A stretch of DNA of 64,000 nt from Campylobacter hyointestinalis subsp. hyointestinalis (lineage in GTDB: Bacteria; Campylobacterota; Campylobacteria; Campylobacterales; Campylobacteraceae), in contig NZ_CP053827.1 in NCBI RefSeq assembly GCF_013372145.1, positions 248,001 through 312,000 of the forward strand. The letters run 5' to 3'. A program made the translations under genes and the position numbers. Shown here piece by piece: positions 55,842 to 64,000 of the stretch. Every line of letters begins with the position of its first letter. Position 1 is the first letter of the stretch. Below the pieces are notes generated by a model, which was not told where the DNA came from, did no database searches, and saw only the letters and a program-made list of their open reading frames with translations.

Positions 55842-57413
55842 CTAATCATTATCTTTCAAAATCTCAGGTTCGCCAAATAGTCTTTTTAGCTCTCTCGCAT
55901 TTGAGTTGAGTTGTGCTAGAAGAGGATCTTCGTCTTTTTTTGTGAAGACTGGTATGCTGAGTTTTGTCTCAATGTTTTGAGATTGTTCTATAGCTAACTT
56001 TTTATCTGGGACTTGAGGTAGCTCGCTTTCTAAAAGTTTTTGGACTGCTTTGTTTTCTTTATGCTCAGCTTCTACCTTTTTTATTTCTATTTTTGCGCTA
56101 TTTCCAAAGCATTTGCGCAGTATTTCCATTATGATAGCAGATGACCTTCTAAGAATTTCTTGATTTTTACCGCTTGCACTTGAGTTTAGTATCAAAATAT
56201 TATCTTTAAATTCGACAAATTTCACGCACTCATCAAAGCAACTTCCAAGATCAAAATCTCTATCGTAAATTTGATTTAAAAAGTCTTGATAAGGAGTTTG
56301 AATTTTCTTTATCTGTATTTGCTCTGGTGCTACTATGCTTGTTTGCACAAGCTCTAGTTTACTGTCTTTGAGCTCTTTTATAGCGTCATCTATGCTAGTT
56401 AGATTAAAAGCTTCAAGCATCATAAAAAGCGCTAAATACAAGGCAAACTCAGGATCACTGCCTTGACCTAGCATATTTTTTGTTTCAGACAATATCCTAA
56501 AAAATCGCTCAAAAATAAGTATAGAAAACTTTGAGTTTTGATTTATAAATTTATCTTTTAAATTTATAATGAGTTCGTCGATGATCAGCTCTGCGTCGCT
56601 TCGGCTAAGTTCTTTTAATAAATTTAAAAGAGTGTTTTTATCTCTGCTAGCTACTACTTCAAGGATCTCTTCTATCTTTTGCGGATCAAGAAGTCCAAGC
56701 ATATCTGCGACTGATTTTTGACTAACGAATTCGTGAGAGAAGATAATGGCTTGATCAAGTAAAGTTAGAGTATCTCTAAGGCTTCCAGATCCACTTCTTG
56801 AGAGTATCTCAAGTGCTTTTTGTTCGTATTTTATACCTTCTTTGTTTAGTATAAACTCAAGATGTTTTAGTATATTTGACTTTGATATTGGTTTAAATCT
56901 AAAGTGCTGTGTACGTGAGAGTATCGTGGCTGGAAGCTTAAGCGGATCAGTGGTCGCTAGTATAAACTTTATGTATTCTGGCGGTTCTTCAAGTGTTTTT
57001 AGTAAAGCATTAAATGCTTCTTTTGTGAGCATATGAACTTCGTCGATGATAAAGATCTTAAATCTAGCGCTTGATGGAGAGTATTTTGTATGTTCGATGA
57101 GCTCTCTTATATCATCGATTTTTCTGTGACTAGCGGCGTCCATCTCGATGATGTCTAGGTGACGTCCTTCGTTTGCCATAATGCAGTTTGCACAAATCTC
57201 ACAAGGATGCGAGCTGATACCTTTCTCACAAAGCAAAGCTTTGGCAAATATCCTAGCACTGCTTGTTTTACCACTTCCCCTTAATCCTGAAAAAAGATAC
57301 GCATGACCAAGTCTGCTAGAGTCAAGTGCGTGAGATAAGCTATTAGCTACAACGTCTTGACCGATAAGCTCATCAAAGCTCTTTGGGCGGTATTTTAGGG
57401 CTAGTGCTTTCAA
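55842..57413 (-). CDS. dnaX: DNA polymerase III subunit gamma/tau
   Basis: 523 aa. Clamp-loader ATPase: Walker A SGLRGSGKTSSARIFAKAL near 42, zinc cysteines HPCEICANC near 75, Walker B IFIIDEVHML, sensor ILATTDPLKLPATILSR (arginine finger region). C-terminal third is divergent. No clear slippage heptamer for a shorter gamma form noticed. 8 nt after rho on the same strand. Confidence 0.95.
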   Translation of the reverse strand: MKALALKYRPKSFDELIGQDVVANSLSHALDSSRLGHAYLFSGLRGSGKTSSARIFAKALLCEKGISSHPCEICANCIMANEGRHLDIIEMDAASHRKIDDIRELIEHTKYSPSSARFKIFIIDEVHMLTKEAFNALLKTLEEPPEYIKFILATTDPLKLPATILSRTQHFRFKPISKSNILKHLEFILNKEGIKYEQKALEILSRSGSGSLRDTLTLLDQAIIFSHEFVSQKSVADMLGLLDPQKIEEILEVVASRDKNTLLNLLKELSRSDAELIIDELIINLKDKFINQNSKFSILIFERFFRILSETKNMLGQGSDPEFALYLALFMMLEAFNLTSIDDAIKELKDSKLELVQTSIVAPEQIQIKKIQTPYQDFLNQIYDRDFDLGSCFDECVKFVEFKDNILILNSSASGKNQEILRRSSAIIMEILRKCFGNSAKIEIKKVEAEHKENKAVQKLLESELPQVPDKKLAIEQSQNIETKLSIPVFTKKDEDPLLAQLNSNARELKRLFGEPEILKDND

Positions 57414-57421
57414 GCTTTTTC

Positions 57422-58759
57422 CTAATCGTTCATACTTCCAAGAAGCTCTTCGTTGCTAGCGGTTTTAAGCATTTTTGAGTATAAGAATTTGAGCGCTTCT
57501 ACATCTTCCATTGTTGCTATGATATTTCTTATAGCCCAAATTTTGCCTAATTTGTCTGGACCTTGAAGAAGTTCGTCTTTTCTAGTACCTGATTTTAAGA
57601 TGTTGATAGCTGGATAAATTCTCCTATCGCTGATGTTTCTATCTAGCACGATCTCGCTATTTCCAGTACCCTTAAACTCTTCAAATATCACGTCATCCAT
57701 ACGTGAGCCTGTGTCTATTAGAGCTGTTGCGACTATGGTTAGGCTTCCGCCATTTTCTATATTTCTTGCTGCACCGAAAAATCTTTTTGGTTTATGTAAA
57801 GCGTTTGCATCTACGCCACCACTTAATACCTTACCGCTACTTGGAGTTGCAGTGTTATAAGCACGAGCCAAACGAGTGATGCTATCAAGCAAGATCACTA
57901 CATCTTTACCCATTTCTACTAAACGTTTTGCTTTTTCTATAACAAGCTCAGCGACCCTTACGTGATTTAGCGCAGGCAAGTCAAAAGTCGAGCTAAATAC
58001 CTCTCCTCTTACTGAGCGTTCCATATCAGTAACTTCTTCTGGACGCTCATCTATAAGAAGAACTATGAGTTCAACTTCTGGATGATTTCTAGCTATCCCG
58101 TGAGCTAGTTCTTTCATAAGCTCGGTTTTACCTGTTCTTGGAGGAGCGACTATGAGTCCGCGCTGTCCTTTTCCTATCGGCGTAAAAAGGTCTAAAACGC
58201 GCCCAGTTAGCTTCATCGGGTCATATTCTAATTTCAATTTTTGAGTTGGAAAAATCGGTGTTAGGTTGTCAAATAGCGGTCTTTCTTTAGCTTCTTGGAT
58301 GGATTTATAATTTATAGCTTCTATTTTTAAAAGAGCGTAATATTTTTCTTGTTCTCTTGGCTCTCTAACTTGTCCTGTTATGATATCTCCGACACGAAGA
58401 GCAAATTTTTTGATTTGGCTAAGACTTACGTATGTGTCATTTGCCGAGTCGCTTAAATTTGCATCTGTTGCCCTTAAAAATCCATATCCGTCTGGAACTA
58501 TTTCTAAAATACCTGTAAATAGTATAAATCCACCTTGTTTTGTTTGTGCTTTTAGTATCTCAAATACGAGCTCTTGACGGCGAAATTCGCGTGGATTTTC
58601 CACTCCTACTTCGTCTGCTATGGCTACTAGGTTGTTAAGGTCGAGTTGTCTTAATTCTTCGATTTTGTATCCATCAACTGGAATATGAGTACGCGAATGT
58701 TGCTTTTTATTGTTCCCTGCGTTGTAGGATTGCTCTTTGACATTGTCTTTATTTTCCAT
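57422..58759 (-). CDS. rho: Transcription termination factor Rho
   Basis: 445 aa. N-terminal RNA-binding part: [20 protein letters not shown], then cold-shock-like RNA site [16 protein letters not shown]. Hexameric ATPase: Walker [21 protein letters not shown] near 190, Walker [19 protein letters not shown]-loop [20 protein letters not shown]. First 25 residues are a short polar extension. RBS AAGAGG upstream of the ATG. Confidence 0.97.
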   Translation of the reverse strand: MENKDNVKEQSYNAGNNKKQHSRTHIPVDGYKIEELRQLDLNNLVAIADEVGVENPREFRRQELVFEILKAQTKQGGFILFTGILEIVPDGYGFLRATDANLSDSANDTYVSLSQIKKFALRVGDIITGQVREPREQEKYYALLKIEAINYKSIQEAKERPLFDNLTPIFPTQKLKLEYDPMKLTGRVLDLFTPIGKGQRGLIVAPPRTGKTELMKELAHGIARNHPEVELIVLLIDERPEEVTDMERSVRGEVFSSTFDLPALNHVRVAELVIEKAKRLVEMGKDVVILLDSITRLARAYNTATPSSGKVLSGGVDANALHKPKRFFGAARNIENGGSLTIVATALIDTGSRMDDVIFEEFKGTGNSEIVLDRNISDRRIYPAINILKSGTRKDELLQGPDKLGKIWAIRNIIATMEDVEALKFLYSKMLKTASNEELLGSMND

Positions 58760-58940
58760 TAAACCTCTTTAAATTTTTGTGATAATATGCAGTCACAATG
58801 AATAAAATATGTAGTTTTGAAGTTGAGATTTTATACAAAAAATATAAACTTGTCAAGATTGATGCCTTAATATCATCAGATTAACGCCGTATTTTAAATT
58901 TTAATAATCAAGACAAGTTCGGCTGAATTATTTTTTTGAT

Positions 58941-59822
58941 TTAGTACCATCCAAATAATGATTTGTTTGTATCTAAGTGTGAAATTTTAGTTAAATCTTC
59001 ATCATCAAGACTAAAATCAAAAATATCTATATTTTCTATCATTCTGCTTTTTTTGCTGGTTTTTGGGATAGCGATGATGCCGTTTTGTATCAAGTATCTA
59101 AGCCCGATTTGTGCTATAGTTTTACCGTGTTTTTTAGCAATTTTGTCTAAAACAAGATTTGAAAAATACCCGTTTTTGCCGTTTGCAAAAGGACTCCAAG
59201 CCTCTAAACGCGTATCTTTCATGACTGCTCTTAGTTCTTTTTGCATAAAAAACACATGAGTTTCCATTTGGTTTATCATAGGCGTTATTTTGACATCTTT
59301 TACAAAATCAACATATTTTTTAGCGGTAAAATTTGAAATCCCAATAGCCCTTAAAATGCCGTTTTCATAGAGCTCTTCCATAGCTTTATACATCTGTTTT
59401 GAGCTAGAATACGCCCCGTGTATAAGAAGTAGGTCTATATATTCAAGCTTAAGCTTTTTAAGGGCTACATTTATGGACTTTAAAGTCTCTTTATAGCTCA
59501 TATTTTGTGATAGTTTTGTAGTGATGAAGAGCTCTTGTAATGGCACTTTGCTTATGCGCAAAGCTTCTCCTACCTCTTCTTCATTGCCATACATTTGGGC
59601 TGTGTCTATAAGCCTATATCCTACGCTTAGCGCGTCTAAAACGCATTTGGTAGTATCGCTCAAATCATATGTTCCATAGCCTAAAATAGGCATTTTTACG
59701 CCATTATTTAAAATTACGCTTGGAATTTGTGGCTTGTTTGTAGCAAATAAATTTGAGTTCATAAGCGCTAATCCTCCGCTAAATTTGACTAAATTTGATA
59801 TAAATTCTCTTCTTGTTTGCAT
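58941..59822 (-). CDS. Aldo/keto reductase with a twin-arginine-like leader
   Basis: 293 aa. Leader MQTRREFISNLVKFSGGLAL has an RR motif and hydrophobic stretch like a Tat signal, then the AKR barrel: GYRLIDTAQMYGNEEEVG (Asp, Tyr), FITTKLSQN (Lys), IDLLLIHGAY (His), ISNFTAK, and AIPKTSKKSRMIEN for NADP binding. A periplasmic AKR would be odd because NADPH is cytoplasmic; it may fold with cofactor before Tat export. Substrate unknown. Confidence 0.85.
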   Translation of the reverse strand: MQTRREFISNLVKFSGGLALMNSNLFATNKPQIPSVILNNGVKMPILGYGTYDLSDTTKCVLDALSVGYRLIDTAQMYGNEEEVGEALRISKVPLQELFITTKLSQNMSYKETLKSINVALKKLKLEYIDLLLIHGAYSSSKQMYKAMEELYENGILRAIGISNFTAKKYVDFVKDVKITPMINQMETHVFFMQKELRAVMKDTRLEAWSPFANGKNGYFSNLVLDKIAKKHGKTIAQIGLRYLIQNGIIAIPKTSKKSRMIENIDIFDFSLDDEDLTKISHLDTNKSLFGWY

Positions 59823-60004
59823 TTTGTACTCCTTGTTTATTATACAATAAAAGTAAAAAATAAAAGTAGAACGATACTCCAGATCTCTTGCCTTATCCTA
59901 TAAAAATCGTTTTTTAAATTTATTTGTGACAAAAATAAAACAGATTATTTTATACCTTAAGCGATATTTTTATATAATTATCTAAATTTAAAATATGGAT
60001 CTTT

Positions 60005-62365
60005 ATGGGTAAATTTAAATGTCTTCATTGTAAAAGCGAGTTTGATACTAGCGGTGCGATTTTAGACGAAAATGGCAATGAATTTTGCTGTAATGGCTGT
60101 AAAAATGTATTTGCTTTTTTGAGTTCAAATGGGCTTGATGAGTTTTACGATAGGCTTGGAAAACAGACGCATATAAAAGCAAAAAAAGTAGAAGAGTTTA
60201 AAGATGAGTCTAGTAAAAGTTTTTACAAAAATTATGTTAAAAATAGCAACGGCTTTTGCGAAATTTATCTTATTATAGAAGGAATTCACTGCTCAGCTTG
60301 CGTATGGCTAAATGAAAAAGTTTTATCAAATTTAAATGGCATAGTCGAAATAGAAATAAATACCGCATCAAATAAGGCTCACATAAAATGGGACGATAGC
60401 ATAGTAAAATTGCCTGAAATTTTAAATATGATTATGGCTATTGGCTACAATCCTGTGCCTTATGACCCAAACAAAGCAGAGGCAAGAGCTTCGCAAAAAA
60501 GAAGGGAATTTTATGCAAAAATGCTTACTGGGCTTTTTTGCACGATGAATATAATGTGGATTGCAGTAGCACTTTACTCTGGATATTTTAGCGGAATGAG
60601 TAGTGAGATAAAAGACATCTTGCATTTTGCTGAGTTTGTTCTTTCTAGCCCTGTGCTTTTTTATACCGGTAGTGAGTTTTTTAAATCTGCTTATTTGGGG
60701 CTGAAAAACAAAAGAGTAGGTATGGATTTAAGTGTAGCTGTCGGGGCTAGCATGGCGTATTTTTACTCAGTTTATGCGATGCTTTCACGCAGTGGCGAAG
60801 TATATTTTGATAGTGTAGCGATGATAATCACCTTTGTGTTTATAGGGAAATTTTTAGAGGTTATAAGCAAAAAAAGAGCTATTGATAACTTAGATAGTTT
60901 AAGCGGTATGCTAGTTAGTGAAGTTAGCGTGAAAAATGGTGATGATTATGAGCTAAAAAGCGTCAATGATGTAAAAATAGGCGATATCTTAGCTTTGCGT
61001 CAGTCAGAAAGAGTTCAGATAGATGGTATTGTAAAAAGTGGAGTTGGGAGCTTTGATTATTCGAGTTTGAGTGGTGAGAGCTTGCCTGTGCTGTTAAAAA
61101 GTGGTGATGAGATAATAAGCGGTGCGATATGTGTAGATGGAGCTTTGGAGTATGAAGCAAAGAAAACTTTTGAAAGTTCTATGCTTAGTAAAATCATCTC
61201 TTTGCTTGAAAATGCAAGTTTTAAAAAGCCACGCATCGAAGAGTTTGCAAATCAAATTTCGGGTAAATTTTCTATTGTAATTTTGCTTTTAGGAATGCTT
61301 ACATTTATATTTTGGAGCTTTAACTCTAGTGTGTCAAATGCAGTAATCATCGCTGTTTCTGTTATAATCATCGCTTGTCCTTGTGCTCTGAGCTTAGCTA
61401 CGCCAGTAGCTAGCTTGATAGGTCTTGGGGTGAGCTTGAAAAAAGGTGTGATATTTAAAGAAGCAAGGATATTAGAGAGTTTAGCAAAGTGCAAATGTAT
61501 AGTTTTTGATAAAACTGGCACTCTTACTAAAGCTAAACTGACTTTGGTAAAAGCTACTAAATTTGAAGAATTTGATGAAAACTTGCTTTATTCTTTGCTT
61601 AGTGTTTCTACTCATCCAGTAAGCGTTGCACTTAAAAGCTCATTAGAGGGGAAAATTTACCCTTTACAAGAAGTGCAAAATGTATTGGCTCGTGGAGTAA
61701 AAGCTAAATTTAATGGTATTAGCTTAGTTGGTGGAAGTAGTGAGTTTATGCGTGAGCTTGGAATTTATGCAGATTTTAGTGATGCGAATTATTGTTTTGC
61801 GATAAATGGTAGAGTGGTTGCTTTGTTTGAGCTAGAAGACGAGCTAAGAAGTGATGCAAAAGATGTCATAACAAAGCTGATAGATAGCGGTTTTAAGGTC
61901 GTTATGCTGACTGGAGATGATAAAAAAGTAGCTAAAAAAGTAGCTAAAACACTTGGTATAGATGAGTTTTATGCTGGAGTTGATCCTATTAGAAAATCTG
62001 CTATCATAAAAGAGTTAAATTTAAATATGCCTACTGTTATGGTAGGAGATGGTATAAATGACAGCGTTGCGCTGAGCATGGCAAGTGTGGGTATATGCCT
62101 TGGAAGTGGCGCTGCTATCAGCGTAGAAAAAAGCGATGTTATCTTGCTAAATGATAATCTAAGTAGCCTAAAAGATGCCATAGATATCTCTAGATATACA
62201 TTTAAAGCTATTAAACAAAATCTCGCTTTTTCGCTTATTTATAACGCTATAACCGTGCCTCTAGCTATGGCAGGGTTCATCATACCGCTATTTGCTGCAC
62301 TTTCTATGTCTTTTAGCTCGGTAATAGTTGTTTTAAACTCATCTAAGATCAAATTTAAAGGTTAA
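60005..62365 (+). CDS. ccoI: Copper-translocating P1B-type ATPase CcoI/FixI
   Basis: 786 aa. N-terminal cysteine-rich part (CLHCKSEFD, FCCNGCKNVF) and an HMA-like GIHCSACVWLNEKV. ATPase motifs: SLSGESLPVLL, IIACPCALSLATPV (CPC in helix), FDKTGTLTKAKL, STHPVSVAL and MVGDGINDSVALSMA. Supplies copper for cbb3 cytochrome oxidase maturation, consistent with ccoS directly downstream. RBS is poor; TATAAT at 59973-59978 is the likely -10. Confidence 0.94.
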   Translation: MGKFKCLHCKSEFDTSGAILDENGNEFCCNGCKNVFAFLSSNGLDEFYDRLGKQTHIKAKKVEEFKDESSKSFYKNYVKNSNGFCEIYLIIEGIHCSACVWLNEKVLSNLNGIVEIEINTASNKAHIKWDDSIVKLPEILNMIMAIGYNPVPYDPNKAEARASQKRREFYAKMLTGLFCTMNIMWIAVALYSGYFSGMSSEIKDILHFAEFVLSSPVLFYTGSEFFKSAYLGLKNKRVGMDLSVAVGASMAYFYSVYAMLSRSGEVYFDSVAMIITFVFIGKFLEVISKKRAIDNLDSLSGMLVSEVSVKNGDDYELKSVNDVKIGDILALRQSERVQIDGIVKSGVGSFDYSSLSGESLPVLLKSGDEIISGAICVDGALEYEAKKTFESSMLSKIISLLENASFKKPRIEEFANQISGKFSIVILLLGMLTFIFWSFNSSVSNAVIIAVSVIIIACPCALSLATPVASLIGLGVSLKKGVIFKEARILESLAKCKCIVFDKTGTLTKAKLTLVKATKFEEFDENLLYSLLSVSTHPVSVALKSSLEGKIYPLQEVQNVLARGVKAKFNGISLVGGSSEFMRELGIYADFSDANYCFAINGRVVALFELEDELRSDAKDVITKLIDSGFKVVMLTGDDKKVAKKVAKTLGIDEFYAGVDPIRKSAIIKELNLNMPTVMVGDGINDSVALSMASVGICLGSGAAISVEKSDVILLNDNLSSLKDAIDISRYTFKAIKQNLAFSLIYNAITVPLAMAGFIIPLFAALSMSFSSVIVVLNSSKIKFKG

Positions 62366-62367
62366 AA

Positions 62368-62598
62368 ATGGGAGCGATCATAGCTATAATGCTTGGAATT
62401 TCTACATTTCTTGGAGCCTTGGCTCTTTTTGGGCTAATTTGGGGTGTGAAAAATAGACAATTTGATGATTATTCCAAATTTTTAGATGGTACAAAGTATG
62501 ATAGCGAGGATTCACTCAATGATGCATATAAGATGGAAAAAAGAAAAGAAGAGCTTATAAAAAAGAAAAAAGAAAGCGGTTATCGCCCACCTGATTAA
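62368..62598 (+). CDS. ccoS: cbb3-type cytochrome oxidase assembly protein CcoS
   Basis: 76 aa. One N-terminal helix (AIIAIMLGISTFLGALALFG) followed by the family motif IWGVKNRQFDDYSK, then a charged Lys/Glu tail. Required for cofactor insertion in the cbb3 oxidase. Starts two nt after the ccoI stop. Confidence 0.93.
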   Translation: MGAIIAIMLGISTFLGALALFGLIWGVKNRQFDDYSKFLDGTKYDSEDSLNDAYKMEKRKEELIKKKKESGYRPPD

Positions 62599-62645
62599 AG
62601 TAAATTTGCACCCAAATTTGATAAATTTAGGATGCAAATTTTACT
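62599..62645. terminator. Hairpin between ccoS and the cytochrome c gene
   Basis: AGTAAATTTGCA (62599-62610) pairs with TGCAAATTTTACT (62633-62645) with one bulged base, between convergent genes. Confidence 0.65.
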
Positions 62646-62651
62646 AAAAGC

Positions 62652-62966
62652 TTATTTTAAAGTTGAGATATAGTCATTAACTGCGACCATATCAGCTTCG
62701 CTTAGTGGAGCCATTTGACCTTTCATAATTCCGCCCATACCAACTTTACCTTTACCGCCATTTAATGTTCCGTCTTTGTATGCTTTCATATCTGCTAGAC
62801 GTGTTGCAGCATCTATCTCAGTGAGTACTGGAACTTTATTTAGGTATTTTTTCTCAGCTTTTGCGCCGTGGCAAACTGCGCATTTTTTGAAAATAGTCGC
62901 GCCATCAGCCGCAAAAGCGCTACATGCGAAAGCAGCTATAACAGAAACAAATAAAATCTTTTTCAT
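62652..62966 (-). CDS. Periplasmic mono-haem cytochrome c553 (copy 1)
   Basis: 104 aa. Sec signal (KKILFVSVIAAFACSAFA), haem site CAVCHG near residue 32, Met ligand in GIMKGQM near 80, C-terminal helix SEADMVAVNDYISTLK. Shuttles electrons from the bc1 complex to the cbb3 oxidase or cytochrome c peroxidase. Strikingly similar to the neighbouring copy at 63105, indicating tandem duplication. Confidence 0.92.
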   Translation of the reverse strand: MKKILFVSVIAAFACSAFAADGATIFKKCAVCHGAKAEKKYLNKVPVLTEIDAATRLADMKAYKDGTLNGGKGKVGMGGIMKGQMAPLSEADMVAVNDYISTLK

Positions 62967-63073
62967 TTTTTGTCCTTAATAAATAGAAATGTTCGTTATT
63001 ATAATGATAAAAGGCTAAATTTTCGTTTAATAGAATTTGTATAATAAATGCTTAAGATTTGCGGTGATTGCGG

Positions 63074-63100
63074 ATAAAAAAAGCAGCGATTTCGCTGCTT
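63074..63100 (-). terminator. Rho-independent terminator of cytochrome c553 copy 2
   Basis: Minus strand: AAGCAGCGA / TCGCTGCTT, short loop, then T7 (63080-63074). Textbook form. Confidence 0.9.
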
Positions 63101-63104
63101 AATA

Positions 63105-63419
63105 TTATTTCAAAGTTGAAATATAGTCATTGACAGCAGCCATATCAGCTTCGCTTAGTGTAGCCATTTGACCTTTCATTACGCCGCCCATTCCAAATTT
63201 ACCTTTACCGCCTTCTACTGTGCCAGCTTTATACTCTTTCATAAGAGCAAGTCTCTCAGCAGCGTCTACCGTAGTAAGTACTGGAACTTTGTTTAGATAG
63301 CTTTTCTCAGCTTTTGCGCCGTGACAAGCTTTACATTTGTTAAAAATAGTCGCACCATCAGCAGCGTACAAACTACAGCTCAAAGCAGCAAGTGCAGAGA
63401 TAAATAAAATTTTTCTCAT
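63105..63419 (-). CDS. Periplasmic mono-haem cytochrome c553 (copy 2)
   Basis: 104 aa from ATG 63419; an ATG at 63434 is less likely because the AGGGAG between the two serves as RBS. Signal RKILFISALAALSCSLYA, haem site CKACHG, Met ligand GVMKGQM, same C-terminal SEADMAAVNDYISTLK as copy 1. Haem-site and linker residues differ, so the redox potentials or partners may differ. Own terminator, so separately transcribed from copy 1. Confidence 0.92.
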   Translation of the reverse strand: MRKILFISALAALSCSLYAADGATIFNKCKACHGAKAEKSYLNKVPVLTTVDAAERLALMKEYKAGTVEGGKGKFGMGGVMKGQMATLSEADMAAVNDYISTLK

Positions 63420-63559
63420 AATAATCTCCCTCAAATAAAAAAATTAATTTTAAAATTATATATTCGTTTTATAAAATTAATAGTAAACGAGATGATTAAA
63501 TTTTGATAAATAAAAATAAATCATAAAAATTTAATGTAAAATCGTGTAAAATGCACTTT

Positions 63560-64000
63560 ATGAAAAAAATAAAAGCGATTTTTTTAGATAGAGACGGAGT
63601 TATAAATAAAGACTTGGGTTATGTTAGTAAAATCGATGATTTCGTGTTTTGTGATGGTATTTTTGAAGCTTTGCGCGGATTTTTGAAGCTTGGTTTTGCG
63701 CTATTTGTAGTTACGAATCAATCTGGCATAGGAAGAGGATATTACACTGAGGATGATTTTTTAAATTTAACTAAATTTATGCTTGATAGATTTAAAAAAG
63801 AAGACATTGACATAAAAAAAATATATTATTGCCCTCATGTTCCAGAAGAAAACTGCGATTGTAGAAAACCAAAGCCGGGTATGATTTTAAAGGCTTTGAG
63901 CGAATTTGATATAAATTTAGAAAGTTCTATGATGATAGGTGATAAAAATAGCGATATACTAGCCGCAAACTCCGCAGGTATCGATAATTGCTATTTAATC
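63560..64000 (+). CDS. gmhB: D-glycero-D-manno-heptose-1,7-bisphosphate 7-phosphatase (3' end outside window)
   Basis: About 147 residues before the window ends. HAD motif I AIFLDRDGVINKD (nucleophile and acid/base Asp), motif II FVVTNQSGIGRGYY, zinc loop CPHVPEENCDCRKPKPGM, motif IV MMIGDKNSDI. Step in ADP-heptose synthesis for the lipooligosaccharide core. Start taken at ATG 63560; the in-frame ATG at 63551 would add three residues. No clear RBS before either. Confidence 0.92.
   Translation, partial: MKKIKAIFLDRDGVINKDLGYVSKIDDFVFCDGIFEALRGFLKLGFALFVVTNQSGIGRGYYTEDDFLNLTKFMLDRFKKEDIDIKKIYYCPHVPEENCDCRKPKPGMILKALSEFDINLESSMMIGDKNSDILAANSAGIDNCYLI

Overview
The window reads as chromosome of a Campylobacter species other than C. 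jejuni, possibly of the C. fetus / C. hyointestinalis side of the genus (genus well supported, species not resolvable by eye). Reasons: AT-rich DNA with the recurring word TAAATTTA, densely packed genes with ATGA/TTGA overlaps, and epsilonproteobacterial signatures: a di-haem cytochrome c1 in the bc1 operon, CcoI/CcoS, ArsP, paired DUF2393 proteins, a carboxynorspermidine-dehydrogenase type Lys1 protein, and gene orders I recall from C. jejuni (rpmE-rsmI-rlmB-X-X-aminotransferase-hom-yraN-trxA-trxB; rpsB-tsf-ABC-fliR-acidic protein-gmk-tatA-argS; dnaX-rho near ccoI-ccoS-cytochrome c-gmhB).

Layout. 1-4983: iron/metal-chelate uptake locus: end of a FecB-type binding protein, a FecCD permease split by a frameshift, the ATPase, a SAM methyltransferase, ExbB, ExbD and a frameshifted TonB. 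5004-16713: small putative flagellar-regulon protein, polyamine/saccharopine-type dehydrogenase, ribosomal protein L31, two rRNA methyltransferases, RodZ-like protein, alanine-type aminotransferase, homoserine dehydrogenase, thioredoxin and its reductase, TraT-like lipoprotein, DapB. 17121-28479: purF, two DUF2393 proteins, hisIE, SPFH protein, ilvE, tautomerase, Bcp peroxiredoxin, giant DUF748 protein, queH, tRNA-Asn. 28617-34091: cytochrome bc1 operon, LysE exporter, mnmG.

34153-37067 is the highlight. A 2,899-bp element is bounded by 24-bp terminal inverted repeats (20/24 matching) and flanked by an exact 8-bp duplication AATTTAAA. It carries an IS1595-family transposase plus a complete type II restriction-modification module: methyltransferase, endonuclease (possibly ApaLI-like) and a small controller (C) protein. 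This is a single-transposase, self-mobile restriction-modification transposon, not a cassette trapped between two ISs. The C-gene promoter and operator-like half-sites abut the right terminal repeat.

37100-64000: phosphoethanolamine transferase gene with a G8 tract and a separate frameshift; riboflavin synthase, PgeF, rpsB-tsf, fliR, an acidic receiver-like protein, gmk, tatA, argS, LysR/YeiH pair, a NadD-RsfS fusion, lower-glycolysis genes gapA-pgk-tpiA, fabI, arsP-arsR, dnaX, rho, a Tat-type aldo/keto reductase, ccoI-ccoS, two cytochrome c553 paralogues and the start of gmhB.

Three genes (FecCD permease, tonB, eptC) each carry a single-base change in or beside a short homopolymer. They are either true inactivation / phase states or sequencing errors; the sequence alone cannot tell.
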